Shown: positions 24,390-32,879 of the stretch, in pieces
Layout of the letters: each line of letters starts with the position of its first letter
How positions within the stretch are numbered: position 1 is the first letter of the stretch
Origin: an uncultured Mailhella sp.
GTDB taxonomy: Bacteria; Desulfobacterota; Desulfovibrionia; Desulfovibrionales; Desulfovibrionaceae
DNA length: 64,000 nt
Assembly: GCA_944322635.1 (NCBI GenBank)
Contig: CALUPL010000006.1
Location: forward strand, 1-64,000
Direction: 5' to 3'
Notes under the pieces: model-generated
Told to the model about the DNA's origin: nothing
The model's database searches: none
Seen by the model: only the letters and a program-made list of their open reading frames with translations
Position numbers and translations under genes: made by a program

Positions 24390-25652
24390 TCACCACTCCA
24401 GAGGATTCCAGCTGCTCATTGCCCTCCTCGGGGCAACGCCCCTTTCTTCCGTGCGCAGCCCCATGGCCAGATACCGAAAGGCGTCCGCCCCGTGACTCGT
24501 CCAGTCGTGCAGGGGCCGCGCCCGGAAGTCCTGCGCCTTCTCGTCCCATTCGCGCTGATAAAGACGCAACGCTTCCAGACCCTGCGCGCAGCGTTTCTCG
24601 TCGAACCAGCAGCGCGGCAGAAGAAGACGCACGGCGTTGATGCCGTCGTCCACCGTGGTCATGGGAAGAATGCGGCCGCGTATGCCCAGACGCCGCAGCG
24701 TTTCAAGACGCGTGGTGCCCGTGCCGAGTTCCGAGGCCGCGGCGTCGTGCGGCAGAAGATGTTCGCCGTACGCGTAGCCGCGCTCCTGAAGCACCTTGAC
24801 GTAGTGCTCCAGCCCCGCGCCCGAGGCCTGATAGTAGTCGATGACGTGCACCTCGCGGCCCACCACCTGCGCAAACCATATGGACGTGGAATCCGAAAAG
24901 CCGAGATCCCACGCCGTGGTGACGGGGTAGCCCGGCTGATGCGGAACGGAACTTATGCGCCCCTCCCTGTCGAGCTGCTCCATGAGCCTGCCGTAGTACG
25001 CGCCCACCACGGCCGCCGTGAAGGAGCATTCGTACTCCTGCTCGTATTCGGCTTGACTGGTCTCGCGCCTTGCCACGGCGAGGTCCTCGGCAGAGAGAAT
25101 GCCCGTTTCCGAAGCGCGGTACATGAGCGCCGTCCATTCCTCGTCGTGCAGACGCGCGTTTTCCCACACCTTCCAGAGCGCGTTCTTGCCCTTGGGCGTA
25201 CCCAGAAAAAGCGCGCGGCCGTGCGTGGCCAGAATCATGGGAAGCACGATTTCCGACCACATGGAGTACGGCATCTGCGCCACCTCGTCGAACACCACGT
25301 CGCACAGGTTCAGACCGCGCAGCGAATCGGGATTTTCCGCCCCGTACAGACGTATCCGCGCGCCGTTTCTGAAATCGACCCGCAGCTCGCTTTCGTTCAC
25401 CTTGGCCCCGGCGGCCACGGCTATCTTTTTGATGTAGTCCCAGGCCACGTCCTTGGCCTGTCGGTACGTCGGCGCAATGTACGCGCCCCGGTACGTTTCC
25501 CTGCCGGATGCGGCGTTGCGGCAAAGGCGCGACACCGCAAGCACCGTCTTGCCGAAACGCCGGTGACAGATGAGCACGCCGAAACGCCGGCCGTCGAGCG
25601 ATTTCAGCGCCTTTTCCTGAAGAGGCCTGAGCCTTATGTGCACCTCGCTCAT
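24390..25652 (-). CDS. terL: Terminase large subunit
   Basis: The 420-aa protein carries an ATPase domain with Walker A CHRRFGKT (residues 29-36), Walker B VVFDEVAQ (119-126) and GTPKGKN (about 151-157), followed by an RNase H-like nuclease domain opening with AWDLGFSDSTS (Asp249, Asp254). It packages phage DNA into the prohead. Its ATG overlaps the stop of the upstream 83-aa gene by 4 bp. Both active sites look intact. Confidence 0.93.
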   Translation of the reverse strand: MSEVHIRLRPLQEKALKSLDGRRFGVLICHRRFGKTVLAVSRLCRNAASGRETYRGAYIAPTYRQAKDVAWDYIKKIAVAAGAKVNESELRVDFRNGARIRLYGAENPDSLRGLNLCDVVFDEVAQMPYSMWSEIVLPMILATHGRALFLGTPKGKNALWKVWENARLHDEEWTALMYRASETGILSAEDLAVARRETSQAEYEQEYECSFTAAVVGAYYGRLMEQLDREGRISSVPHQPGYPVTTAWDLGFSDSTSIWFAQVVGREVHVIDYYQASGAGLEHYVKVLQERGYAYGEHLLPHDAAASELGTGTTRLETLRRLGIRGRILPMTTVDDGINAVRLLLPRCWFDEKRCAQGLEALRLYQREWDEKAQDFRARPLHDWTSHGADAFRYLAMGLRTEERGVAPRRAMSSWNPLEW

Positions 25653-25900
25653 GCTCCCCCCTTCCCGCTGCGGCGCCGCTCACGTTCTGCGCTTCTGCTG
25701 ACCGGAATCTGAAAACGCGCGGCCCAAAAAACTTCCGCCGCCGCGCCGGAATCTCGGAAAAAAACCGTCTTTTCCGGCGTTGCGCCGCGTTCCGCACGGA
25801 CGGACGCCTGCGGAACCGTCGCCGCGGCATAGGCGCCTGCGTCGAGCAGCGGACGGACAACGTTTCCGGGCAGACCGCGCGCGTTCTTCCCGTTCGTCAT
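25649..25900 (-). CDS. Small protein upstream of terL (unknown)
   Basis: An 83-aa protein (MTNGKNARGLPGNVVRPLLD...) whose stop overlaps the terL start as ATGA, with GAAGGGGG before its ATG. Position suggests a terminase accessory protein, but it is short for a small terminase subunit and no helix-turn-helix is apparent. A competing overlapping frame (25680-25919) is Arg/Cys-rich and less convincing. Confidence 0.5.
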   Translation of the reverse strand: MTNGKNARGLPGNVVRPLLDAGAYAAATVPQASVRAERGATPEKTVFFRDSGAAAEVFWAARFQIPVSRSAERERRRSGKGGA

Positions 25901-25915
25901 TGTTCATGGCCCCCT

Positions 25916-26152
25916 TCACTTCTGGGCCGCTTCCAGCTGAATGAGACGCCTTTCGTGGTCATCGGTACGACGGAAGAATTCCCGGTGATCCTCGGCATTG
26001 CTCTTCTTGTCGGCAAAGGCCCGTATGCATCCCGTCTGATGCACGGCAAGATCGTCGAGTTTGTCGTGAATGCGCCGGAACGCATATCCGCCTATGGCCA
26101 CCACCAGCACCCAAAGTCCGGAAATCACCCCCATCAGAACATCATCGCTCAC
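25916..26152 (-). CDS. Holin-like membrane protein of the lysis cassette
   Basis: The 78-aa protein has one N-terminal membrane segment (VLMGVISGLWVLVVAIGGYAF) followed by a charged, coiled-coil-prone tail. It starts with GTG, and the GTGA overlaps the stop of the 38-aa ORF upstream. Position after the endolysin gene and topology suggest a holin or spanin-like lysis protein. Family assignment is uncertain. Confidence 0.55.
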   Translation of the reverse strand: MSDDVLMGVISGLWVLVVAIGGYAFRRIHDKLDDLAVHQTGCIRAFADKKSNAEDHREFFRRTDDHERRLIQLEAAQK

Positions 26153-26265
26153 AAGTCCTCCTCTTCGGCCGCGTCTGAACCTTCCCTCGACCCCTTCCTT
26201 CGCCCGCCGCGCCGTATGCGCTCAAACAAGACGCCGCTTCCCACCGTGCCGCCCCTTTCCGTCAT
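26149..26265 (-). CDS. 38-aa protein in the lysis cassette
   Basis: The ATG overlaps the endolysin stop (ATGA) and the stop overlaps the holin-like start (GTGA). This makes a continuous translational chain and supports a real gene despite its size. The product is basic then acidic (MTERGGTVGSGVLFERIRRG..., ending in EEEDL). No function recognised. Confidence 0.4.
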   Translation of the reverse strand: MTERGGTVGSGVLFERIRRGGRRKGSREGSDAAEEEDL

Positions 26266-26798
26266 CGTTCCACCGCCCTTTCCAGCGCGTCCACGCGGCG
26301 AAGCCAGCCCTTGAGAAACGTTTTCAGCTCCGGCTCCTGCCGCACAAGCTCGCAGTACCGGGCGCGTCTGATGTGGCACATGGCCGCCGCGCTCCTTCTG
26401 TCGTCGCACACGCGCAGAACCGAGCGCGTCACAGGCCCCCACACGCCGTCGGCAGGCACGCCGAGAGCCTTCTGCGCCAGACGCTTCGCGTAGTCCTCTC
26501 CCATGCTCACGGCCGTGTCGTACAGCACCATGGCGCAGAGCGGCTTCACGTCGTCAAGACCCAGCGCGTCCCAGAACGCGCGCTTCATCCTCGTTGCCGC
26601 CTCTTCTTTCGGCAGGCTGCGTATGCCGTTCATGTCGATGTCGCCGTCAATGTTCATGCCGCCGACCTCCAACCCACGACTCTTCAAAAAACGCAGGGAA
26701 ACGCCGAACCTCGCAGCCGGGCCGGAATCTGCGGCACGGTTCGCCGGGCCGACTTCCCATCGGACGACGAAATTCTGAGCCTTCTCAAAACTGCCCAT
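26262..26798 (-). CDS. Endolysin, glycoside hydrolase family 108-like with peptidoglycan-binding region
   Basis: The 178-aa protein begins MGSFEKAQNFVVRWEVG, aligning with the GH108 opening (…HEGG), with the catalytic Glu kept at residue 15 though the first Gly is Val. FGVSLRFLKS follows, and the C-terminal part has ALGVPADGVWGPVTRSVL (about 111-128), the PG_binding_3 pattern. It should cut the peptidoglycan glycan chain at host lysis. I chose the start at 26798, because the GH108 fold begins there. The ribosome site AAGGGGG lies within a terminator hairpin, which is unusual. Confidence 0.78.
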   Translation of the reverse strand: MGSFEKAQNFVVRWEVGPANRAADSGPAARFGVSLRFLKSRGLEVGGMNIDGDIDMNGIRSLPKEEAATRMKRAFWDALGLDDVKPLCAMVLYDTAVSMGEDYAKRLAQKALGVPADGVWGPVTRSVLRVCDDRRSAAAMCHIRRARYCELVRQEPELKTFLKGWLRRVDALERAVER

Positions 26799-26824
26799 AA
26801 AAAAAGCCCCCTTTTTCAGGGAGC
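26799..26824 (-). terminator. Terminator overlapping the endolysin ribosome site
   Basis: On the minus strand GCTCCC pairs with GGGGGC (one G-U pair) around a 7-nt loop, followed by seven T residues that end at the endolysin ATG. It would stop tRNA-Lys read-through and hides the endolysin Shine-Dalgarno sequence in the 3' arm. Confidence 0.65.
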
Positions 26825-26921
26825 ATGAAACAAAAAAAAGCTGCGGCACATTGAGGCCCAGAAGGCCGAGTCCGGAATCGCATTGACGCCGCCCCTCCGG
26901 CCGGGACGGTTAAACACGAAA

Positions 26922-26948
26922 GGGGCCATGCTGTTGAAGCATGGCCCC
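26922..26948 (-). terminator. Hairpin downstream of tRNA-Lys
   Basis: GGGGCCATGC and GCATGGCCCC form a 10-bp perfect stem with a 7-nt loop 9 bp after the tRNA CCA end, followed by TTTCG on the minus strand. It is a plausible tRNA transcript terminator with a short T tract. Confidence 0.6.
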
Positions 26949-26957
26949 TGAAATTCG

Positions 26958-27033
26958 TGGTGGGGCGTGCGCGATTCGAACGCGCGACTCTCTGCTTAAA
27001 AGGCAGGTACTCTACCGACTGAGTTAACGCCCC
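26958..27033 (-). tRNA. tRNA-Lys (anticodon TTT)
   Basis: The 76-nt sequence folds as a cloverleaf: acceptor GGGGCGT/ACGCCCC, D arm ACTC/GAGT, anticodon loop CTTTTAA with anticodon TTT, T arm GCGCG-TTCGAAT-CGCGC, and an encoded CCA end. The anticodon stem CCTGC/GCAGA has a C-A mismatch at its top pair. The prophage begins 160 bp downstream. Confidence 0.95.
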
Positions 27034-27095
27034 CTTCCGGTCGAAAAGACATAGCTCCATCGAAGGGCTTAGTCAAGCAAAAAAAGTCCGATGTC

Positions 27096-27485
27096 TCAAT
27101 CAATTCTCTTCAAAGTGAGAGGAATGACGTGCAGAGCGCGGGATATTTCGTCGGTGCTGCCGAGCTTCCACTCCCAGGAACCGTCGGGCCAGCCCGCGCG
27201 GCGGGCCAGTTCTGCGGTCACGCCCCTGATGTCGATGACGGGATGACGCACAAACACGGCGGGCAGACCGTGTGTGAGATTGCAGGCTAGGCAGGCGTCG
27301 CCGCGCTGATGCAGCTCGAACAGAAAATCAAGCTTTCTGTCCGACGCGGAAAGCAGCGCAAGGCGTATGTCGTACGCGCCCTCTTCCGGGTCGCCGAACA
27401 GCGCCTCGAAGAACTGATCGGTTCTTTCGGGAGGAAACACTTCGTTCAGACATTCAGGGGTGAAGATTTCTTCGTAGCTCGGCAT
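27096..27485 (-). CDS. Conserved hypothetical protein
   Basis: A 129-aa soluble protein (MPSYEEIFTPECLNEVFPPE...) with a strong AAGGAGA ribosome site. It contains two Cys near LACNLTHGLP and a C-terminal half rich in charged residues. I recognise it as a small protein widespread in Desulfovibrionaceae, with no known function. It is followed by tRNA-Lys on the same strand, 63 bp away. Confidence 0.65.
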   Translation of the reverse strand: MPSYEEIFTPECLNEVFPPERTDQFFEALFGDPEEGAYDIRLALLSASDRKLDFLFELHQRGDACLACNLTHGLPAVFVRHPVIDIRGVTAELARRAGWPDGSWEWKLGSTDEISRALHVIPLTLKRID

Positions 27486-27743
27486 CGGCCTCTCCTTGGG
27501 TTCTCATGAAGATACGCGCACGCGCGCTCCTCCGGTTATATCCTCCCCCCGGACGGACGGCAAGAAGGAAAAATTTTTCGCCGCGTACGGCTTCTTCCGA
27601 AAACGCGCTCTTCCGTATGCGCACGGCAGAAAAAAAGCCCGCGTACGTCCGTTGGAAAACAAGTTCCGGCAGCACGCCGCTCCTTCGCGGGCAACGCCTC
27701 CCCGCCTCCGCACAGGCAGATTCCCCACCGCGCCCCGGCGCCG

Positions 27744-28559
27744 TTACGCCCCCTGCCCGCGCGCGGCCCCGTCGGAACGGTCGGCGTCGTCGATCATACG
27801 CTCAAGGTCGCCTTCCGTCATGCCCGACGTGTCGCTTACGGTACGGCGCACGCGTCCTTCTTCCATGACGGCCAGAAACGAGGCGAGACGCAGACTCTGG
27901 GCCGGGCCGTGCGACACCATGATGACGGGCAGACGCTCCGCAAGAGAAAGCAGCAGATCCTCCACCCTGCGGGCGGCGTGCACGTCCAGCGAAGCCGTCG
28001 GCTCGTCGAGCAGCAGCACGTCCGGCTCCAGCGCCAGCGCCCGGGCCAGACACAGCCGCTGCTGCTGTCCGCCGGAAAGCCTTTCTGCGGCCATGTCGAG
28101 ACGGCCATCCACTTCCTTCCACAAGTCGGCCCGCATCAGAGCGTCGCGCACCCTGTCGTCGAGCTCGGAGCGCGGACAGCCCAGAGCCACGGCAAGCGGA
28201 ACGGCAATGTTGCGGAACACGCTCACGGGAAAAACCTGCGGCGTCTGAAACACCATGCCCACGCGGCGGCGAAGCTCGGCGGAAGGCACGGCATCCGGCC
28301 CCGTGCCGGGATACACGTCAAGGCTCCCACGACGAAGATGCAGCTTCACCGTACCCTCGGTGCGGCATCCGGGCACTTCCTCATTCAAACGGTTCACGGC
28401 GCGCAGCAGCGTGGTCTTGCCCGAACCCGAACGCCCCACCAGCACGGCAATGCCGCCGGAAGGCACCGAAAGCTCCACGCCGGAAAGCACGGGCCGATCA
28501 AAGAAGGAAACCGAAAGATCGCGCACGCAGAGCACGGGAACGGAAGAAATACTATTCAT
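27744..28559 (-). CDS. pstB: Phosphate ABC transporter ATP-binding protein
   Basis: The 271-aa ATPase has Walker A GRSGSGKT, Q-loop region VGMVFQTPQVFP, signature LSGGQQQR, Walker B LLLDEPTASLD and a switch His in MVSHG. ATP hydrolysis drives phosphate import through PstCA. I chose the start at 28559, because upstream in-frame codons lie inside pstA. It is last in the pstSCAB order and its start lies 4 bp from the pstA stop. Confidence 0.9.
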   Translation of the reverse strand: MNSISSVPVLCVRDLSVSFFDRPVLSGVELSVPSGGIAVLVGRSGSGKTTLLRAVNRLNEEVPGCRTEGTVKLHLRRGSLDVYPGTGPDAVPSAELRRRVGMVFQTPQVFPVSVFRNIAVPLAVALGCPRSELDDRVRDALMRADLWKEVDGRLDMAAERLSGGQQQRLCLARALALEPDVLLLDEPTASLDVHAARRVEDLLLSLAERLPVIMVSHGPAQSLRLASFLAVMEEGRVRRTVSDTSGMTEGDLERMIDDADRSDGAARGQGA

Positions 28560-28563
28560 AGCG

Positions 28564-29448
28564 TCACGCCTTTCCCTGCCACTTTCTGCGGAAGCCGCGC
28601 TCAAGAACCCGAGCCGCCGCCAGAAGCAGGCAGGATATGAGGAGCAGAAAAGCCGCAGCGCCGAAGCCGCGCAGAAGCTCCTGCTGATCCTGATACTGGG
28701 AGGAAATGTAATAGATGTCGAAGGAAAGAGCCTCGAACTTGCCGAACAGTCCGGAAGGAAGCCCGGCATTGGCCACCACCCCGGTGAAAAGAATGACGGC
28801 CGTGTCTTCGGCGGCGCGCCCGACGGCAAGCACCACGCCGCCCAGAATACCCCTTGCCGCGGCGGGCAGAAGAAGATGAAACAACGCCTGCGAACGGGAA
28901 AAACCTGCGGCCGCGGCCGCCAGTCGCAGCGAAGCGGGCACGGCGGCCATGGCTTCGCGCGCGGAAGCCACAAGCACGGGCAGAACCAGCAGAGCCAGAC
29001 AGCACGCGGCCAGCAGCAGCCCGGTGTTGGCGTTGGGCATGACGGTGCGGCGCAGAAGAAGTATGAGCATGAAGCCGAACAGCCCCATGACTATGGAAGG
29101 CATTCCGGCAAGCATGTCCACGGCCGCGCCCAGACATCGCTTCTGCCGGGGAGAGGCGAGTTCGGAAAGATAAATGCCGCAGCCCACGCCCGGAAACACC
29201 GCAAGCAGCATGGTGATGAGCACAAGCCAGAACGTGCCCACGCAGGCGGGCCACAGCCCGTCCCACACCGGCACGCGGCCGAGAACGGCATCAAGCGGCG
29301 CAACGCGGCCGAAAAGCAGCTTCGGCCCCAGAACCGGAAAAGCCCGCCAGAAAAGATAGCCCATGAGCGTGAGCACAAGACAAGGCACAAGCACGGCAGA
29401 AAGCCGCGAAAGCGCGCGGAAACAGAGAAACGGAACGGAATGTTTCAC
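28564..29448 (-). CDS. pstA: Phosphate ABC transporter permease PstA
   Basis: The 294-aa inner-membrane protein has about six membrane segments and the permease EAA-like loop around AAAAAGFSRSQALFHLLLPAA. MAGMPSIVMGLFGF-like sequence in the middle is typical of PstA. Its ATG overlaps the pstC stop by 4 bp. Confidence 0.9.
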   Translation of the reverse strand: MKHSVPFLCFRALSRLSAVLVPCLVLTLMGYLFWRAFPVLGPKLLFGRVAPLDAVLGRVPVWDGLWPACVGTFWLVLITMLLAVFPGVGCGIYLSELASPRQKRCLGAAVDMLAGMPSIVMGLFGFMLILLLRRTVMPNANTGLLLAACCLALLVLPVLVASAREAMAAVPASLRLAAAAAGFSRSQALFHLLLPAAARGILGGVVLAVGRAAEDTAVILFTGVVANAGLPSGLFGKFEALSFDIYYISSQYQDQQELLRGFGAAAFLLLISCLLLAAARVLERGFRRKWQGKA

Positions 29449-30329
29449 GACCTGCCTCCCATGCGGCGTATGACGAGGCTCACGCAGCCGTTGATGAGAA
29501 GCAGCAGAAGCCCGGCCATGAACAGCGAATCATAAGCCGCACCGCCCACTTCGTTGGACGTAACGAGTGCCATGTGCGCGGTAAGCGTGCGCATGCTGGA
29601 AAGCAGAGATTCGGGCATGACGGGCGCGTTGCCCGCAAGCATGAGCGGCAGCATGGTGTCGCCCACGGCACGACCGAAGCCGAGCACCGCGGCCGAAAGA
29701 AGCGTGCCGCGCGAAACAGGCAGCACCACGTTCCACAAAAGCTCCATGCGGGAAAGCCCCATGGCCGCGCCGGACATCGCCACGGCTTCAAGCCTGGGCC
29801 CGAGCCCGGCCTGAAGCACCAGCACCACCGTGGGCAGAATGAGCACGGAAAGCATGATGACCGCCGTAAGGCACGAAAATCCCGAACCGCCGAGACTCAG
29901 ACGGATGAAGGGAGAGAGCAGAAACACGGCGGCAAAACCGTAAACCACGGTGGGAACGGCGGTCATGACGCGTACAAGAGCTCCCACCAGCGTGCGCCAC
30001 AGGCCGGGACGCGCGACACAGGGCGGAGCCATGAGCCAGCAGCATAAACAAAGCCCCATGATCCAGCCGGGCACCACGGCAAGCCCCCCGGCCAGAAGAG
30101 AACCCGCCACCATGGGCAGAATGCCGAACTCGCCCCTGCCCGGCGCCCACGACCAGGAAAACGGGCCGCCGCCCCCGCCCTGAACAAATACGGGCAGAGC
30201 AAAGGCGACGACCATGAGAAACAGCAGCGCCATGCCCGCCATGGCAAAAGCCACGGCAACACGAATGAACGCGAGGCCCGCTTCCCCGCTCCGACCCGCA
30301 GGCCGGAAAAATACGCCTGCCTTTCTCAT
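29445..30329 (-). CDS. pstC: Phosphate ABC transporter permease PstC
   Basis: The 294-aa protein has about six membrane segments, the motif MTAVPTVVYGFAAVF, and an EAA-like loop AMGLSRMELLWNVVLPVSRG, as in PstC. With PstA it forms the phosphate channel. I chose the start at 30329, 7 bp after the pstS stop; a start 15 codons earlier would overlap pstS. Confidence 0.9.
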   Translation of the reverse strand: MRKAGVFFRPAGRSGEAGLAFIRVAVAFAMAGMALLFLMVVAFALPVFVQGGGGGPFSWSWAPGRGEFGILPMVAGSLLAGGLAVVPGWIMGLCLCCWLMAPPCVARPGLWRTLVGALVRVMTAVPTVVYGFAAVFLLSPFIRLSLGGSGFSCLTAVIMLSVLILPTVVLVLQAGLGPRLEAVAMSGAAMGLSRMELLWNVVLPVSRGTLLSAAVLGFGRAVGDTMLPLMLAGNAPVMPESLLSSMRTLTAHMALVTSNEVGGAAYDSLFMAGLLLLLINGCVSLVIRRMGGRS

Positions 30330-30336
30330 GAGAGGC

Positions 30337-31161
30337 CTACTTTTTGTCCAGCGGAATGTAACCGGAAGATGCAATGAAGCCCTTGCCGTCGGCAGAATAG
30401 ATGTAGTCGATGAACAGCGCAGTAAGCCCCTGCGGCTTGCCCTTGGTGTTCATGTACAGCAGACGGGTGATGGTGTAGGTGCCGTTCGCGGCATTCTCCT
30501 GAGAAGGTACCATGCCGTCCACGGTGACGCCGCAGATGGAAGAATCAAGATGCCCGATGCCCACATAGCCGATGGCGTTGGGATCCTGGGCGATGGCGGT
30601 CTTCATGGCGCCGTTGGAATTCACCACGTTCGCACTCTGAACCGAGGTTCCCTTGTCGAGAGCGCGCTCTTCAAAGGTCTCACGCGTGCCGCTGCCGTCC
30701 TCGCGAACATACAGAGAAATGGAAGCGTCCTTGCCGCCGAGCTCCTTCCAGTTGGTAATCCTGCCGGCAAATATGTCCTTCACCTGCGCCTTGGTCAGCG
30801 CAGTGACCTTGTTGGAAGGATTCACCGCCACGGCTACGCCGTCAATGGCAAAGGGGAAGGTCTCAAGACCGTACTTGGTTACCTCGCTCTCCTTGAGAGC
30901 ACGGCCGGTGTTGCCTATCTGCACCAGCCCTTCGCCCACCTTCTGCACACCTACGCCGGAACCGCCCCCCGCAACCGTAATGCGTATGTCGGGATTCGCA
31001 CTCATGATGGCTTCGGCAGCCTTCTTCATCACCGGTATGTGGGCAGTGCCGCCCGCAATGTCAAGCGTGCCCTTCTGCCCCTTGAAAGTATCCAGAGGAG
31101 CGGCCACGGCCAGAGACGCGCTGAGAACTACCAGCGCCAGTGCGGAAAAAATGCGATTCAT
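30337..31161 (-). CDS. pstS: Periplasmic phosphate-binding protein
   Basis: The 274-aa precursor has a signal peptide (MNRIFSALALVVLSASLAVA) and the PstS pattern: AGGGSGVGVQKVGEG, IGNTGRALKESE, and REDGSGTRETFEERAL for phosphate contacts. It is first in the operon and is preceded by GAGGTGAAC. It should be induced by low phosphate, although I could not point to a clear Pho box upstream. Confidence 0.9.
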   Translation of the reverse strand: MNRIFSALALVVLSASLAVAAPLDTFKGQKGTLDIAGGTAHIPVMKKAAEAIMSANPDIRITVAGGGSGVGVQKVGEGLVQIGNTGRALKESEVTKYGLETFPFAIDGVAVAVNPSNKVTALTKAQVKDIFAGRITNWKELGGKDASISLYVREDGSGTRETFEERALDKGTSVQSANVVNSNGAMKTAIAQDPNAIGYVGIGHLDSSICGVTVDGMVPSQENAANGTYTITRLLYMNTKGKPQGLTALFIDYIYSADGKGFIASSGYIPLDKK

Positions 31162-31370
31162 GTTCACCTCTACAGGAGGCGACACCTTTTCGGAAACAAC
31201 AGAACGCCGCAGAGTTCGGCTGAAAAAACCGCTGCAGATAAGCCGGCAAGACACACCTTGTCTCTGCGGAAAATGCGTCAGGTGTTCCTGAAAAACATGC
31301 CGGCCTCGCGTGGAAAAAAGTTAAAAGGACGCGACTGCCACGCCCCTATCTCCCCCTTTTTCTGCCTCAC

Positions 31371-32010
31371 GGGTGGTCTAAAGTCAAGCCAGGCTCCCGC
31401 CATAAAAGGCAGGAAAGGCAGGAAAGGCACAGGGGCGCCGCCCCTGAACCCCGGCGGGGGAAATAATTCCCCCCGCCCCCCCCTGTTTCTGCCTCCCGGC
31501 TTCGCCGGTTCGGCAGGACAGGGTGAACGGGAAGATTATGTCCGAAGCTATGGGTGAAGGGGGGAGTGAAGTTCGGAAGATCGACTCTCAAGGCTCTGGG
31601 GAACGCGGGCGACATCAGAAGCCCGCGCCGACGGAAGGCGCGTAGCCGGAATTCACTTCCGGCGTTAAACGTCGCCGCCGTCGTGCAGGCCCTGAGTCGG
31701 TACAGCGTGTCTTGCGCAAACGGGATGTTGCGGCAGAACCATGTCTGCAAGGTCAGAGGGAGCAGCGCTAAGGCCGGAAGTCTCGGCAAGGCTCTTTTCG
31801 GGCTGCAATCTCAGTGCAGGCGTGCGCCCTGCGCCCGCCTGCGGCTGGCCGACCGCTGTTCCGCTTCGCGGAAACATCGGTGTGATTGGAAGGATTTCCA
31901 AGATTTTTTAGAGAAAACTTCCGCTCAACGCTCCGGGAGGCTCGACCGGCCTTCTGACGGCTACTCCGGCAGGTATGAACAGCCGGAGTTCATTTCCGAC
32001 GTTGAATAAA
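31371..32010. repeat. Mosaic intergenic repeat, near-complete copy
   Basis: Modules in order: GGGGGAAATAATTCCCCCCG; the CTTCGCCGGTTCGGCAGG segment; GCGACATCAGAAGCCCG; hairpin GCCGGAATTCACTTCCGGC near 31646; a segment with GGTACAGCGTGTCTTGCGCA; and a module with GCAGGCGTGCGCCCTGCGCC near 31820 ending in a TTCCGCTTCGCGGAA hairpin. A diverged second hairpin copy lies near 31980. It lies between pstS and gmhB, in the opposite orientation to the copy at 32.9 kb. I see no gene in it. Confidence 0.8.
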
Positions 32011-32087
32011 ATGACCACCGTGCAAACCGCGCATACTGCGAATCTGGAAGTGGCGGGATCGTGTGCCGCTCCGGCATTGGAAATCGT

Positions 32088-32687
32088 TTAAAGGGCAAGC
32101 AGGCCGTTTACGGCGGCGCGCACGTCCTTTGCGGCAAAAAGGCGCGTAACCCCCTGCTCCGGCACGGAAAAAGGCACAAAGCCTCCGGCCAGAATCTCGT
32201 CCGTGTTCAAGCCGAGCTTTTCCGCACTTTTCATTCCTTTGCCGGAAAGCACCAGCACCGAAGCAAACAATCCGGCGTTCATGCCGAAACGCAGATCCTC
32301 CGCCTTGTCGCCCACCATGACGCAACGCGCGCCTTCAAGGCCGTGCGCGGCCTTCAGGCTCTTCCACATGCCCGTAGCCGGCTTGCGGCATGTGCAGCCC
32401 TCCTCCGGCGCGTGCGGACAAAAACGCTCGTCATCGATTCCCGCGCCGAATGGTTCAAGCAGTTCTCCGAGTCTTTTTTCGCAGGCGTGCCAGCCCGATT
32501 CGGGAAAATATCCCCGTCCGATGCCCGACTGATTGCTGATGACGAAAACCTTCACCCCCCGCGAACGCAGAAGCCCCAGCGCCTCCCCCGTGCCGGGAAT
32601 AAGCTCCACTCCCGCAGGCTCACCAAGATAATGCTTATCCACAATAAGCGTTCCGTCTCTGTCGAACAGCACCGCCAAAAATTCCAT
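32088..32687 (-). CDS. gmhB: D-glycero-beta-D-manno-heptose 1,7-bisphosphate 7-phosphatase
   Basis: The 199-aa HAD-family protein has FDRDGTLI (Asp9, Asp11), VISNQSGIGRG, the zinc site C90-x-H92 with C98-x-C100, and a C-terminal MVGDKAEDLR motif, the full GmhB pattern. It removes the 7-phosphate during ADP-heptose synthesis for the LPS inner core. I chose the start at 32687 with GGAG upstream. Upstream in-frame ATGs have no ribosome site. It is a lone gene lying between two inverted copies of the mosaic repeat. Confidence 0.85.
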   Translation of the reverse strand: MEFLAVLFDRDGTLIVDKHYLGEPAGVELIPGTGEALGLLRSRGVKVFVISNQSGIGRGYFPESGWHACEKRLGELLEPFGAGIDDERFCPHAPEEGCTCRKPATGMWKSLKAAHGLEGARCVMVGDKAEDLRFGMNAGLFASVLVLSGKGMKSAEKLGLNTDEILAGGFVPFSVPEQGVTRLFAAKDVRAAVNGLLAL

Positions 32688-32879
32688 GCCGGACTCCATA
32701 AAAAGGGTTAAAAAATGCCCACCCAAAAATTCTTGAAATGCCTTCCGTCAACACCACTGTTTCCTCACTGCGGAAGGCGTTTGAAAGCTCAGTGCAAAAA
32801 ACGGGGGCTCTTCTGACTGCCTCCGGGTTCTGCACCTCTCCCCCAAAAAACTCTACTCCCAAAAATCTTGCAATCTTTT

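Noticed and set aside
7236..26798. Gene transfer agent of the known Desulfovibrio type
   Set aside because: The virion genes are podovirus-like with terminase, portal and capsid of the epsilon15/BPP-1 type, and the host-encoded GTA families I know do not have this set. A domesticated role stays open as a finding.
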